A stretch of 64,000 nt of DNA from contig JAABSW010000009.1 of the NCBI GenBank assembly GCA_011390155.1, positions 1-64,000 of the forward strand, read 5' to 3'. Below are positions 1-9,143 of this stretch, piece by piece. Source of the DNA: Clostridiaceae bacterium. Its GTDB lineage: Bacteria; Bacillota; Clostridia; Peptostreptococcales; Tindalliaceae. The notes beneath the pieces were generated by a model. The model was not told the DNA's origin. It did no database searches and saw only the letters and a program-made list of their open reading frames with translations. Numbering within the stretch: the first letter of the stretch is position 1; each line of letters begins with the position of its first letter. The position numbers and the translations under genes are program-made.

Positions 1-142
1 CGTCCTTATAATTCAGGGAGGAGTAAAGCACCTGGATTAATACATCTCCTTCAGGCAAATCTTCTTTCTGCCGTTGAATAACGGCTCTTCGATAAGCGTC
101 CCCCTCCTCAGTGATTCGAAAGGCTCGGAAACTGTCTTTCAT
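1..142 (-). CDS. YhdH/AcuI-family quinone oxidoreductase (acrylyl-CoA reductase-like), N-terminus only, runs off the window
   Basis: Reverse complement from ATG at 142 reads MKDSFRAFRITEEGDAYRRAVIQRQKEDLPEGDVLIQVLYSSLNYKD; the xVxYSSLNYKD motif is typical of the YhdH family; AAGGAG upstream. Confidence 0.75.
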   Translation of the reverse strand, partial: MKDSFRAFRITEEGDAYRRAVIQRQKEDLPEGDVLIQVLYSSLNYKD

Positions 143-229
143 GATCAAAACTCCTTCCAACTCCATCAATGAGATAACTCGATCACTATCTTTGTACAAG
201 TATTAACTACCCAATAGTAAGGATTTGAA

Positions 230-721
230 TTAACTGATCCATGCAGCTCCTTGAGTTTCGATCTCCCATTTTTCATTTTTATACGTGACAACGGTACCAT
301 CATAGCCAATGGCACCTAACCCTGAACGCCATTTAGAGATGTCCATGGTGATGGAATTTCCCTTAATTGGCTCATCTTCAATCTCAAAGAGTATGCCTTC
401 TTCAAAGTATAAATCCTCTACATAACCTTCTTCTTTAAGTTCCTCAATGGTCATATCCAACACTGTGTAACCATAGCTTTCAATTTCTTGCAACAAGGCT
501 GTTTTTTCTTCGTCATTTAAATTTATGATTGAAGATGTATCCACCGCGATGTACTTTATCTTGTGATTAAGAGCGGTGTCTTCCACATACAATTTATCAA
601 TGACAGTTGTGTAGGCACCGACTTTATCAGTTACTTCACTTTGCGTGCAGGCTGCTGCAAAGACAGCGATGGATAGTATAAGCAGGATAATTACTTTTCG
701 TGACATCAGTTTTTTCTTCAT
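230..721 (-). CDS. Small lipoprotein of unknown function
   Basis: 163 aa ORF with signal peptide and lipobox-like AAAC; RBS upstream. Confidence 0.75.
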   Translation of the reverse strand: MKKKLMSRKVIILLILSIAVFAAACTQSEVTDKVGAYTTVIDKLYVEDTALNHKIKYIAVDTSSIINLNDEEKTALLQEIESYGYTVLDMTIEELKEEGYVEDLYFEEGILFEIEDEPIKGNSITMDISKWRSGLGAIGYDGTVVTYKNEKWEIETQGAAWIS

Positions 722-896
722 AAGATCCCTCCGTAGACTGTTTATATAATAAGACGGAGATCATTGTCTTTAGTTCCACAGGAATTAATTGATCTTCAAG
801 CATGCAAAAGATAAAATAGTATGCATAATAGTGGAAAGAATTGTATTCAATGGGTATTCTAGTGAGGAAAATGGGCTGAAATGGAGTGACGACGTA

Positions 897-1388
897 ATGT
901 CTGGAAAGGTAAAATTTCGGGAAGCAACGGCAGAAGACAGTGATTTTCTCAGAGACATGTTTTATGAAGCGGTTTTTGTACCGGAGGGAGAGGAAAAACC
1001 GCCTTTTGACGTGATTGACGAACCTGTGCTTCAAAAATACACTTATAACTGGATGCTGCCCACAGACATGGGCCTGGTTGTTGAGTTGGATGGTGAGCCG
1101 GTGGGCATGTTTTGGGCCAGGCTTTTCTCAGTGGAAGCACCGGGTTATGGATATGTGGATGATCACACCCCGGAAGTCAGTATGGCCATCAAGCCTGAGT
1201 GGCAAGGCCAGGGAATAGGCAAAGTGCTCATGGTGCAGGCGCTAAATGCCCTTCGGGAACAGGGACATGCCAAGGTGTCCTTGAGTGTGTCCAAAGCCAA
1301 CAAAAGGGCTGTTGGGCTGTACCGTTCCATGGGGTTCACCATTGTGTCAGAGAACCAGGAAGACTATGTGATGGTTGGAGAGCCCTGA
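897..1388 (+). CDS. GNAT family N-acetyltransferase
   Basis: FREATAEDSDFLRDMF start and PEWQGQGIGKVLMVQALNALREQG acetyl-CoA motif; ATG at 897 preferred over 789. Confidence 0.85.
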   Translation: MSGKVKFREATAEDSDFLRDMFYEAVFVPEGEEKPPFDVIDEPVLQKYTYNWMLPTDMGLVVELDGEPVGMFWARLFSVEAPGYGYVDDHTPEVSMAIKPEWQGQGIGKVLMVQALNALREQGHAKVSLSVSKANKRAVGLYRSMGFTIVSENQEDYVMVGEP

Positions 1389-1643
1389 TTCAGGGGTTGT
1401 ACATAATCGTTTCTTCCACTGTGTTCAAGCCTTACAAATGAATTCCCGATTGTTCTACCAGTTGAAGACTCATTTAATTGAACGTACACCTTGAAGAATA
1501 ACCGGGGGATCGCAGTGGTTTGATTGTTCCGGCATCGATATTTCGAATATGCTATACTGATGGTAACATGGTCATTGAACCTGACATTACCCCATCAGGA
1601 GACAGTTAAGAAAAAATAAGGAGCCAATAAGGAGGAACAACTC

Positions 1644-2879
1644 ATGGAAAACAGGGAACAACTGCTTGTCACAGGTAACCAGAAACTGGACTGGGTGGCT
1701 GCCCACATGCCGGTCTTAAAGGCCATCGAAGGTCGCTTTCAGAAAGAACAGCCTTTTAAAGGACTGAAAATTGCCGTGTGCATTCACCTGGAAGCCAAAA
1801 CCGCCCATCTTTGTGAAGTGCTCCAGGCTGGCGGCGCCCAGGTGTTTCTCGCCGGCAGCAACCCCCTCTCCACCCAGGATGATGTGGCGGCAGCCATTGC
1901 GGCCCGCGGTGTGAAGGTCTTTGCCAGGCATGGATGCAAACCGGAAGAATACCTGCAGTTTATCCGGGAGATGATCCAGGAGGAACCCCATATCATTCTT
2001 GACGACGGGGGTGATGTGGTACAGCTGGTTCATGACGAATTTCCTCACCTAATTCCACAGATCATAGGCGGCTGTGAGGAAACCACCACCGGGGTGTTGC
2101 GAATGAAGGCCCGGGAAGCCGGCGGGCAACTGAAATTTCCCATGATCTCCGTCAACGACGCCATGAGTAAATACCTCTTTGATAACCGTTATGGCACAGG
2201 CCAGTCCGTGTGGACAGGCATCATGCAGACCACAAACCTGATCATCGCAGGTAAAAACGTTGTGGTGGCCGGCTATGGCTGGTGCGGCAAGGGTGTGGCC
2301 CACAAAGCCAAGGGGCTGGGCGCCAATGTCATTGTCACAGAAATCGATGCCATAAAAGCCATTGAAGCGGTGATGGACGGCTTTACCGTTATGCCCATGA
2401 CAGAGGCTTGCCCCTTAGGGGATTTCTTCGTCACTGTCACCGGCTGCTGCGACGTGATCACCACACCCCACTTTCCCCTGCTGAAAGACGGGGCCATCCT
2501 CACAAATGCCGGTCATTTTAATGTGGAGGTAGAGTATGAAGCCCTGGAAGCCTATGCCCTTAGCAAGCGTACGGTGCGCCATAATATCGTGGCTCACACC
2601 TTGCCCAATGACAAGGAAGTCTTCCTCATTGCCGAAGGACGCCTGGTGAACCTGGCTTCAGGTGACGGACATCCCGCAGAAATCATGGACACCTCCTTTG
2701 CAGTCCAGGCCCTCTGCGCTGAATACCTGACGCAAAATCAGCTGGAACCCGGTGTTTATGAAGTGCCGGAACACCTGGACCACCGGGTGGCAAAGATGAA
2801 GCTGGAAACCCTGGGGGTTTCCATTGACACCCTTACCCCCAAACAAGCCAACTACATGAAACAGTTTGACCACTCGTAA
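1644..2879 (+). CDS. ahcY: Adenosylhomocysteinase family protein (S-adenosylhomocysteine hydrolase-like)
   Basis: 411 aa; CEETTTGVLRMKA, VNDAMSKYLFDNRYGTGQS, VVAGYGWCGKGVA and NAGHFNVE motifs of the SAHH family. Confidence 0.88.
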   Translation: MENREQLLVTGNQKLDWVAAHMPVLKAIEGRFQKEQPFKGLKIAVCIHLEAKTAHLCEVLQAGGAQVFLAGSNPLSTQDDVAAAIAARGVKVFARHGCKPEEYLQFIREMIQEEPHIILDDGGDVVQLVHDEFPHLIPQIIGGCEETTTGVLRMKAREAGGQLKFPMISVNDAMSKYLFDNRYGTGQSVWTGIMQTTNLIIAGKNVVVAGYGWCGKGVAHKAKGLGANVIVTEIDAIKAIEAVMDGFTVMPMTEACPLGDFFVTVTGCCDVITTPHFPLLKDGAILTNAGHFNVEVEYEALEAYALSKRTVRHNIVAHTLPNDKEVFLIAEGRLVNLASGDGHPAEIMDTSFAVQALCAEYLTQNQLEPGVYEVPEHLDHRVAKMKLETLGVSIDTLTPKQANYMKQFDHS

Positions 2880-2906
2880 CCCATCTTAACATCCATACGA
2901 AGCAAA

Positions 2907-2955
2907 CAACCCCGACAAATGATGATCTGTTATCTGATCACATATACCGGGGTTG
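2907..2955 (+). terminator. Intrinsic terminator after the SAHH gene
   Basis: Inverted repeat CAACCCCG/CGGGGTTG followed by a T-rich tract (TTTATATTTTTTT). Confidence 0.7.
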
Positions 2956-3100
2956 ATTTATATTTTTTTCAATTGTGTGTCCTCCTTACTAGTACGATGT
3001 TCATTGGGTATGAATCATCAAACTTATCTTGATGTGAATGTCCCTTCAGATATGCCTATGCTATAATGAACTAAATGCCTGTTATGATTGGGGTGAAATC

Positions 3101-4957
3101 ATGGCGTCCAAGATCATGTTGATAGCACCGAATGAAGAAATCTACAAAATAGGTATGCAAGTGATCCAGGAAGAACAGTTACCTGCAGACGCACTCATCG
3201 GAAATCTATCTGTTGGTGCTCAACTTGCCAAAGCTTCGGTTGAAGAAGGCTATGAAGTTCTCGTCAGCCGTGGTGGCACTTATTTAGAGATTGTGAACAC
3301 CATTAAACGAGTGCCTTGTGTGCCCATCTACGTTACCACCATTGACTTGATGGAAGCAATGAAGAAAGCGGTGGTTTACAGCAAACGTATTGGCGTTGTT
3401 GGTTATGCCAATACCATCTACGAAGCTTCGTCATTGGGAGATTACCTGCACTATGATGTGGTGGAGATATCTGTTAAGGACCCTGCTCTATTAAAGGAGA
3501 GGTTAAAAACAGAGGCGTTACATGGTCTGAAAGTAATAGTAGGGGACACGATTTCTGTAAAAACTGCCAGGGAAATAGGGTTGAAGGGGATTTTGATAGA
3601 ATCTGGGAAACGCGCAGTTTATGAAGCGCTGATTCGCGCAATGGATCTATCGAGAATCCGCATGAAAGATGCACTGGAGCAAGGCAGACTGATTACCATA
3701 TTGAACTCAGTGGATGAAGGAATCATCGCCACTGACCATGAAGGAACCGTAACACATATAAACCCTGTAGCACTACAGATATTTGATTTTACCGCAAGTG
3801 ATATTATTGGAAACCGTATTCAGGAGTACCTTCCTGATGACAGGGTTAAAGAGGAAATCGTCAACATATCAAACAAACAGTATTTATATAATGCACAACA
3901 GATTGTCTATGAAGGAAGTTATGAAGCCGGCCATGTGATTACCCTTAAGGCTCTCAAAAGTATTCAGGATACAGAGACAAAGGTTAGAAAGAAGCTTCAT
4001 AAAAGCGGCCTCATTGCAAAAAAAGCCATCAAGGATATTTTAGGTGACAGCAGCGCCATAAAAAAAGTAAAAGAGGAAATTATTAAGATAAGTGATTCCA
4101 ATGCCACAGTACTTATTCAAGGGCGGACAGGTGTTGGAAAAGAAATGATCGCCCAGAGCATTCATAACTTGAGTCCACGACGGGAGGGGCCCTTTGTTGG
4201 TGTAAACTGCGCTGCTTTTTCTGAGAGCCTTTTGGAAAGTGAACTCTTTGGCTATGTTGAAGGCAGTTTTACAGACGCCAGAAAAGGTGGAAAAGAGGGC
4301 TTGTTCGAATTGGCTCACAGGGGCACCATATTTCTGGATGAAATCAGTGAAATGAGTTTATCCGTTCAGGCAAAAGTGCTTCGAGTGATGCAGGAACGGG
4401 AAGTTATGAGGCTTGGGGACAACAGAATCATGCCTGTTGATATCCGCATACTTGTTGCAACCAATGAAAGTTTGTGGGATGCGGTGGGGAAAAAGTTATT
4501 CCGGGAAGATTTATATTATCGGGTGAATGTGCTGGGTTTAGAAGTGCCCGACCTGGCACAAAGAAAATCAGATATACCGCTGCTGGCGGAACATTATCTT
4601 AGAAAAAATGCATCATTTCTTCACATTGAACCAGGTTGCTTTGAACCTTTAAAGCGTTTTCACTGGCCTGGTAATGTGAGGCAGTTAAACAATTTTGTGG
4701 AACAGCTGATTGTGTTTACGACGAACAATGAAATAACCATGAGAGATGTTCAAAAACGACTTGATAAGCTCATGCAACAACACAACACCTCTTTATCAGG
4801 GTTGGTTCATCCGAAAAAAAGAATAACGGACAAAATCATAGAAGAAACCCTGGTAAATTTCAATGGTAACCAAACAGCTGCGGCTGAAGCCTTGGGCATT
4901 GACCGTTCTACATTATACCGGCGGCTGAAGAAAATGGAGACGAAAAGCAACAAATAA
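3101..4957 (+). CDS. Sigma-54-dependent transcriptional activator with PrpR N-terminal sensor, PAS, AAA+ and Fis-type HTH domains
   Basis: GRTGVGKEMIAQSIHN Walker A; ELFGYVEGSFTDA (GAFTGA-like); FNGNQTAAAEALGIDRSTLYRRLKKM HTH; PrpR_N-like N-terminus. Confidence 0.92.
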   Translation: MASKIMLIAPNEEIYKIGMQVIQEEQLPADALIGNLSVGAQLAKASVEEGYEVLVSRGGTYLEIVNTIKRVPCVPIYVTTIDLMEAMKKAVVYSKRIGVVGYANTIYEASSLGDYLHYDVVEISVKDPALLKERLKTEALHGLKVIVGDTISVKTAREIGLKGILIESGKRAVYEALIRAMDLSRIRMKDALEQGRLITILNSVDEGIIATDHEGTVTHINPVALQIFDFTASDIIGNRIQEYLPDDRVKEEIVNISNKQYLYNAQQIVYEGSYEAGHVITLKALKSIQDTETKVRKKLHKSGLIAKKAIKDILGDSSAIKKVKEEIIKISDSNATVLIQGRTGVGKEMIAQSIHNLSPRREGPFVGVNCAAFSESLLESELFGYVEGSFTDARKGGKEGLFELAHRGTIFLDEISEMSLSVQAKVLRVMQEREVMRLGDNRIMPVDIRILVATNESLWDAVGKKLFREDLYYRVNVLGLEVPDLAQRKSDIPLLAEHYLRKNASFLHIEPGCFEPLKRFHWPGNVRQLNNFVEQLIVFTTNNEITMRDVQKRLDKLMQQHNTSLSGLVHPKKRITDKIIEETLVNFNGNQTAAAEALGIDRSTLYRRLKKMETKSNK

Positions 4958-4980
4958 TCGATGCACACATAACAAGAAGA

Positions 4981-5021
4981 TGCAATGTTGCAAATGCAAT
5001 GTTGCATTTTTTTATGCAACA
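4981..5021. promoter_or_regulatory. Putative activator-binding sites: two direct TGCAATGTTGCA repeats plus an inverted TGCAACA
   Basis: TGCAATGTTGCA at 4981-4992 and 4995-5006; TGCAACA at 5015-5021; about 70-100 bp upstream of a -24/-12 promoter. The inverted pair may also act as a terminator. Confidence 0.6.
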
Positions 5022-5086
5022 ATCCGGAATATTGACAAAATTCAGACAATGTGGCCGCATCAACGCTTTCCTCTTAAACGTATTGT

Positions 5087-5102
5087 TGGCATGTAAGTTG
5101 CA
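5087..5102 (+). promoter_or_regulatory. Sigma-54 (-24/-12) promoter
   Basis: TGGCATGTAAGTTGCA matches TGGCAC-N5-TTGC-type elements with correct GG-N10-GC spacing; lies between the activator gene and the catabolic operon. Confidence 0.8.
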
Positions 5103-5144
5103 TTATATATAAAAAAGAATTTGGGATGGGAGGAGGGATGTGAA

Positions 5145-6431
5145 GTGTGTGTGGCCATTATTGGTGACGATTTAAGTGGATCCAGTGACACAGCGGTATC
5201 ATTCATCCATTATGGATTTAGAAGTTGCGTTATTAATTACCCGGAAGGTTTTGAGGCAGAAATTAGTGATTGCGATGTTTTATCTGTATCCACTAACACA
5301 AGGGAACTTGATGGACCAGAAGCTGCAAAAATCGTACGCGAGGTCGTGGTTGTTCTTATGAAAATGGGTGTGAAGAACGTATATAAAAAAATTGATTCCA
5401 CGTGGCGTGGCAACGTTGGTTACGAAATTGAAGCCATTATGGAAGCCATGGACATCGATATCGCAGTGATCTGTTCTGCTTTTCCTGAAATGAAGCGTAC
5501 CATAAGTCATGGACACCTCTATGTCGACGAAGTGCAACTTGAAGATACACCAATAGCCGATGATCCAAACAGGCCTGTGAAAGATTCCTTTCTGCCAAGA
5601 TTATTACAGGAACAAACAGACCTGCAGGTGCACTTAATAGACAGGGAAGTTGTTACAAAGGGACCGGAAATTTTGTATGATACCATACTGAACGTCTCCA
5701 ATAATAAAAAAACCATGATACTGGTGGATGCAGTGACAAACGATGACCTTGATACAGTGGCCTCCATCAATCCGCACAATAGTGAGAAGATACTTTTTTG
5801 TGGATCAGCAGGCATGTCCAATGCCATGCTTTCAGCGGGTAAGTTTGCAACTGCCTCAAAAGCGCCTCCGGTCTTAGTGATTGTAGGAAGTGTACATCCG
5901 CAAAACAAAAAAATGATCGATCACACTGTAAAGTACGGAAGTGCCAAAGAAATTTTTATTGATCCTCAGCGATTCGTTGAAGGAATGGACCTAAGTGATG
6001 AGATTAAAAAAACGATTGACCTCATGCGACAGGGAAATAACGTGATCATCCATGCCTATCAAACTACAGAGGAAAGAAAAGTGGCTCGTGTCAAGGGATT
6101 TAGTAAAGGCTTGAACGAATCAGATATTTCACTCCTTATTAACAAAGGGCTGCAGAAAATCGCAGGTGAGGTTTTTAAAGACCATCAAGTGGCAGGGGTT
6201 ATGGTAACCGGTGGTTCAACCGCCTTACATTTTTTGAGAGGTGTTCAGGGTGCCGGTATTCGTATGATTGAAGAACTGGAAGTGGGTGTGCCCTACGGTA
6301 CTGTAATCGGAGGACCTCTCGATGGCACTGGTATTATTACAAAAGCGGGAGGTTTTGGCACTGAAACGGTTATGATCAAAGGAATTAAGTTACTTCAGTG
6401 GAAATATTTGTCAGGGAGGAATCGCCAATGA
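5145..6431 (+). CDS. Four-carbon acid sugar kinase family protein (DUF1537; OtnK/DtnK-like)
   Basis: VAIIGDDLSGSSDTAVSF N-terminus, YKKIDSTWRGNVGYE, VMVTGGSTALHFL and GGPLDGTGIITKAGGFG motifs; GTG start assumed. Confidence 0.9.
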   Translation: MCVAIIGDDLSGSSDTAVSFIHYGFRSCVINYPEGFEAEISDCDVLSVSTNTRELDGPEAAKIVREVVVVLMKMGVKNVYKKIDSTWRGNVGYEIEAIMEAMDIDIAVICSAFPEMKRTISHGHLYVDEVQLEDTPIADDPNRPVKDSFLPRLLQEQTDLQVHLIDREVVTKGPEILYDTILNVSNNKKTMILVDAVTNDDLDTVASINPHNSEKILFCGSAGMSNAMLSAGKFATASKAPPVLVIVGSVHPQNKKMIDHTVKYGSAKEIFIDPQRFVEGMDLSDEIKKTIDLMRQGNNVIIHAYQTTEERKVARVKGFSKGLNESDISLLINKGLQKIAGEVFKDHQVAGVMVTGGSTALHFLRGVQGAGIRMIEELEVGVPYGTVIGGPLDGTGIITKAGGFGTETVMIKGIKLLQWKYLSGRNRQ

Positions 6432-7447
6432 AAAACAGACCAATTTTGGCAATTACCATGGGTGATCCATGTGGAATAGGCGCGGAAATAGCAGTTAAAG
6501 CCCTTTCGGAAAAAAGCATGTATGAAGAAGCGCGACCATTGATCATTGGGGATAAAGAAAGAATAAGACAAAGCCTTGCATTTGTGGATATACCATTGAA
6601 AATTAATGTGGTCACAACACCTGATGACGCTGTCTATGAACATGGCACGTTGGATGTTCTCCACATGGAAGTGCCCGGCGTTTCTGAACTGGGTTATGGT
6701 AAAGTCAATGCCCTGGCAGGTGAAGCTGCGGTTACTTATATCTTCAAATCCATCGATTTGGCAAAGGAAAGGCAAGTTGATGCCGTGGTCACGGGACCCA
6801 TCAACAAAGAGTCAATGCACATGGCAGGCCATCATTATCCTGGTCATACAGAAATCTTTGCACAGCGAACAGACACAAAAGATTATGCCATGATGTTGTC
6901 AGCAGAGGGTTATTTTGTCATTCATGTCAGCACACACTGTTCACTCCGGGAAGCCTGTGACCGGGCAAAAAAAGAGCGGGTCAAAAAGGTGATTCAACTG
7001 GCCTACGAATTAGTGACAGTCAATGATATGCCCAACAAAAACATCGGGATCGCAGGGCTTAACCCCCACAGCGGTGAGAATGGGGCTTTTGGAACAGAAG
7101 AGGTGGACGAAATTATTCCGGCAATGGAAGAATCCAGGCAAGAAATCCCTGGTATTCAACTCATAGGACCAGTACCGCCAGACAGCTTATTTGTCAAAGC
7201 GAAGCGTAATGATTATCGGGTGATGGCGGTGATGTACCATGACCAGGGGCATATACCCATGAAAATCATCAATTTTGACGAAGGGGTTAATGTCACACTG
7301 GGACTGCCCATCATAAGAACATCTGTTGACCATGGAACAGCTTTTGGAAAAGCTGGCAAAGGCACAGCTTCCGCCAAAAGTTTACATGCAGCCATAGCGT
7401 TAGGAATTGAAATGGCCTTGAATAAATTTTACAAGAAGGAGGTGTAG
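6428..7447 (+). CDS. PdxA-family 4-hydroxythreonine-4-phosphate dehydrogenase (PdxA2-type 4-phosphotetronate dehydrogenase)
   Basis: AITMGDPCGIGAEI, GPINKESMHMAGHHYPGHTE, HDQGHIPMKI; ATGA overlap with the kinase gene. Confidence 0.92.
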   Translation: MKNRPILAITMGDPCGIGAEIAVKALSEKSMYEEARPLIIGDKERIRQSLAFVDIPLKINVVTTPDDAVYEHGTLDVLHMEVPGVSELGYGKVNALAGEAAVTYIFKSIDLAKERQVDAVVTGPINKESMHMAGHHYPGHTEIFAQRTDTKDYAMMLSAEGYFVIHVSTHCSLREACDRAKKERVKKVIQLAYELVTVNDMPNKNIGIAGLNPHSGENGAFGTEEVDEIIPAMEESRQEIPGIQLIGPVPPDSLFVKAKRNDYRVMAVMYHDQGHIPMKIINFDEGVNVTLGLPIIRTSVDHGTAFGKAGKGTASAKSLHAAIALGIEMALNKFYKKEV

Positions 7448-7503
7448 ATTAGATTAATCCGTTATTTATTTGGAAAACAACAGAAACAAAGGAGGAGAGC
7501 TTC

Positions 7504-8571
7504 ATGAATTTAAGAAAATGGATGGTTTTGATTCTGGCATTGGTAATGGTACTATCGGTAGCGGCATGTTCGCCTCAAGAGGAAGCACCGGCAGAAGAGC
7601 CTGAAACACCGGCAGAAGAACCGGCAGAAGAACCAGCAGAAGAACCAGCAGAGCCAGCAGAAGATTACAGCAGCTATCCTGAAAAACCCATCGTTGTCTT
7701 TCAGGGATTTGCCCCCGGTGGCGGAAGTGATGCATTAGCTCAGTTAACACAACCATTTTTAGGAGAAATTTTGGACATTACCTTTGTTAATCAATACATT
7801 CCTGGGGCAACGGGTGCAATCGCCTGGACACAACTGGCGAAATCAACAGACCCAGATGGCTACACCATCAGTATTACCAATACACCAATGTTGCAAACAA
7901 ACTACATTATGAATGAAGACATTACCTATAACATTACAGAACTGACACCAATTGCCAATGTTGTAACTGACCCAGGTTTAATCGTTGTTGGTGCAGACAG
8001 CCCCTTCGAAACCATTGAAGATTTAATGGCAGCAGCAGAAGCAGATCCTGAAGGCATAACAGTGGGTAACTCAGGGGTTGGCGGAGATGATTTCTTCTCC
8101 ACGTTGATCTTCCAAATGGAAACTGGACTGAAATTTATCCTGGTTCCCTTTGAAGGTGACGGACCATCCTGGCAGGCAGCGGCTGGCGGCCAGATTGACG
8201 CATCCTTTAATAACCTGGGCATCACCTTCCCGCAAATTGAAGCTGGCACACTGAGACCGTTGGCCATCTTTGCCGAGGAAAGAGACCCCAACATACCAGA
8301 CATCCCCACCATGAAAGAATTAGGCTATGATATAGTTAACGGATCATCACGGGGCTACAGTGCACCGGCTGGGCTTCCGCAGCCAATACTCGATGAACTG
8401 ATTGCCGCCTTTGAAGAAATGGGAAATGACCCTGAATTCTTGCAGGCAGCAGCAGATCGTGCATTGCCTGTCGACATCAAAACCGGTGATGAATATGCAG
8501 AGTATCTGAGAGGTCACGAAGATATCTTTGGCCAAATCTGGGAAGAAGTTAAGAGCGAATACACACAATAA
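7504..8571 (+). CDS. Tripartite tricarboxylate transporter substrate-binding lipoprotein (TctC family)
   Basis: Lipobox LSVAAC, PAEEP-repeat linker, YPEKPIVVFQGFAPGGGSDALAQ, TctC-type fold residues. Confidence 0.92.
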   Translation: MNLRKWMVLILALVMVLSVAACSPQEEAPAEEPETPAEEPAEEPAEEPAEPAEDYSSYPEKPIVVFQGFAPGGGSDALAQLTQPFLGEILDITFVNQYIPGATGAIAWTQLAKSTDPDGYTISITNTPMLQTNYIMNEDITYNITELTPIANVVTDPGLIVVGADSPFETIEDLMAAAEADPEGITVGNSGVGGDDFFSTLIFQMETGLKFILVPFEGDGPSWQAAAGGQIDASFNNLGITFPQIEAGTLRPLAIFAEERDPNIPDIPTMKELGYDIVNGSSRGYSAPAGLPQPILDELIAAFEEMGNDPEFLQAAADRALPVDIKTGDEYAEYLRGHEDIFGQIWEEVKSEYTQ

Positions 8572-8578
8572 ACCATTT

Positions 8579-8610
8579 CAGCAGGGTAGGGATCAATCTC
8601 TACCCTGCTG
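8579..8610 (+). promoter_or_regulatory. Near-perfect hairpin between tctC-like and tctB-like genes
   Basis: CAGCAGGGTAGGGATCAATCTCTACCCTGCTG palindrome, not followed by a long T tract. Confidence 0.7.
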
Positions 8611-8653
8611 TTACAAGGCCTGATGGCCGAGAAAGGTTCAGGAGGTTCGTCCC

Positions 8654-9124
8654 ATGACAAACACTGTAAAAGTTGGCATTGCATCGATCGTGGCCATCAT
8701 TTTTTCAGCGGTCTTATACCTGGAGACATTAACAATGTCCCGTGCCGCTTACCAACTTCCAAGGATCCTCATTGTGATCATCATTCTACTGGCCATGGCA
8801 ATGTTTGCAGAGGAATACTACAAATCAAAGAAAAAGAAGAGCCAAGGTACTGAGGAGGCTGTTGTAAAACAACCAGAGGATAAATACGACAAAATTCATT
8901 ATGACCGGATTGCCGTTTTTGTGGGTGCCATCACGGTCTACATTTTCAGTATCAAGATTCTGGGGTATTTCATCGTTACCCCCCTCTTCATTATTGGTAT
9001 TTTCAGGTACCTAAAATCGGTTAAAATGACAACGGCCCTCATTATTGCTGTTGGATTTACTGGTTTTATATACATGCTGTTTATCAGATTTCTTCATTTA
9101 CCCATTCCCATTACCATGTTTTAA
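8654..9124 (+). CDS. TctB family small permease subunit
   Basis: 156 aa, four predicted hydrophobic segments, located between TctC and TctA genes. Confidence 0.85.
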   Translation: MTNTVKVGIASIVAIIFSAVLYLETLTMSRAAYQLPRILIVIIILLAMAMFAEEYYKSKKKKSQGTEEAVVKQPEDKYDKIHYDRIAVFVGAITVYIFSIKILGYFIVTPLFIIGIFRYLKSVKMTTALIIAVGFTGFIYMLFIRFLHLPIPITMF

Positions 9125-9143
9125 GGAGGTGAAATAGAAACCC

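Noticed and set aside
1441-1643. SAH or SAM riboswitch upstream of the SAHH gene
   Set aside because: No convincing conserved core or pseudoknot could be identified by eye.
7580-7665. Short tandem repeats considered as CRISPR-like
   Set aside because: In-frame PAEEP coding repeats without spacers.
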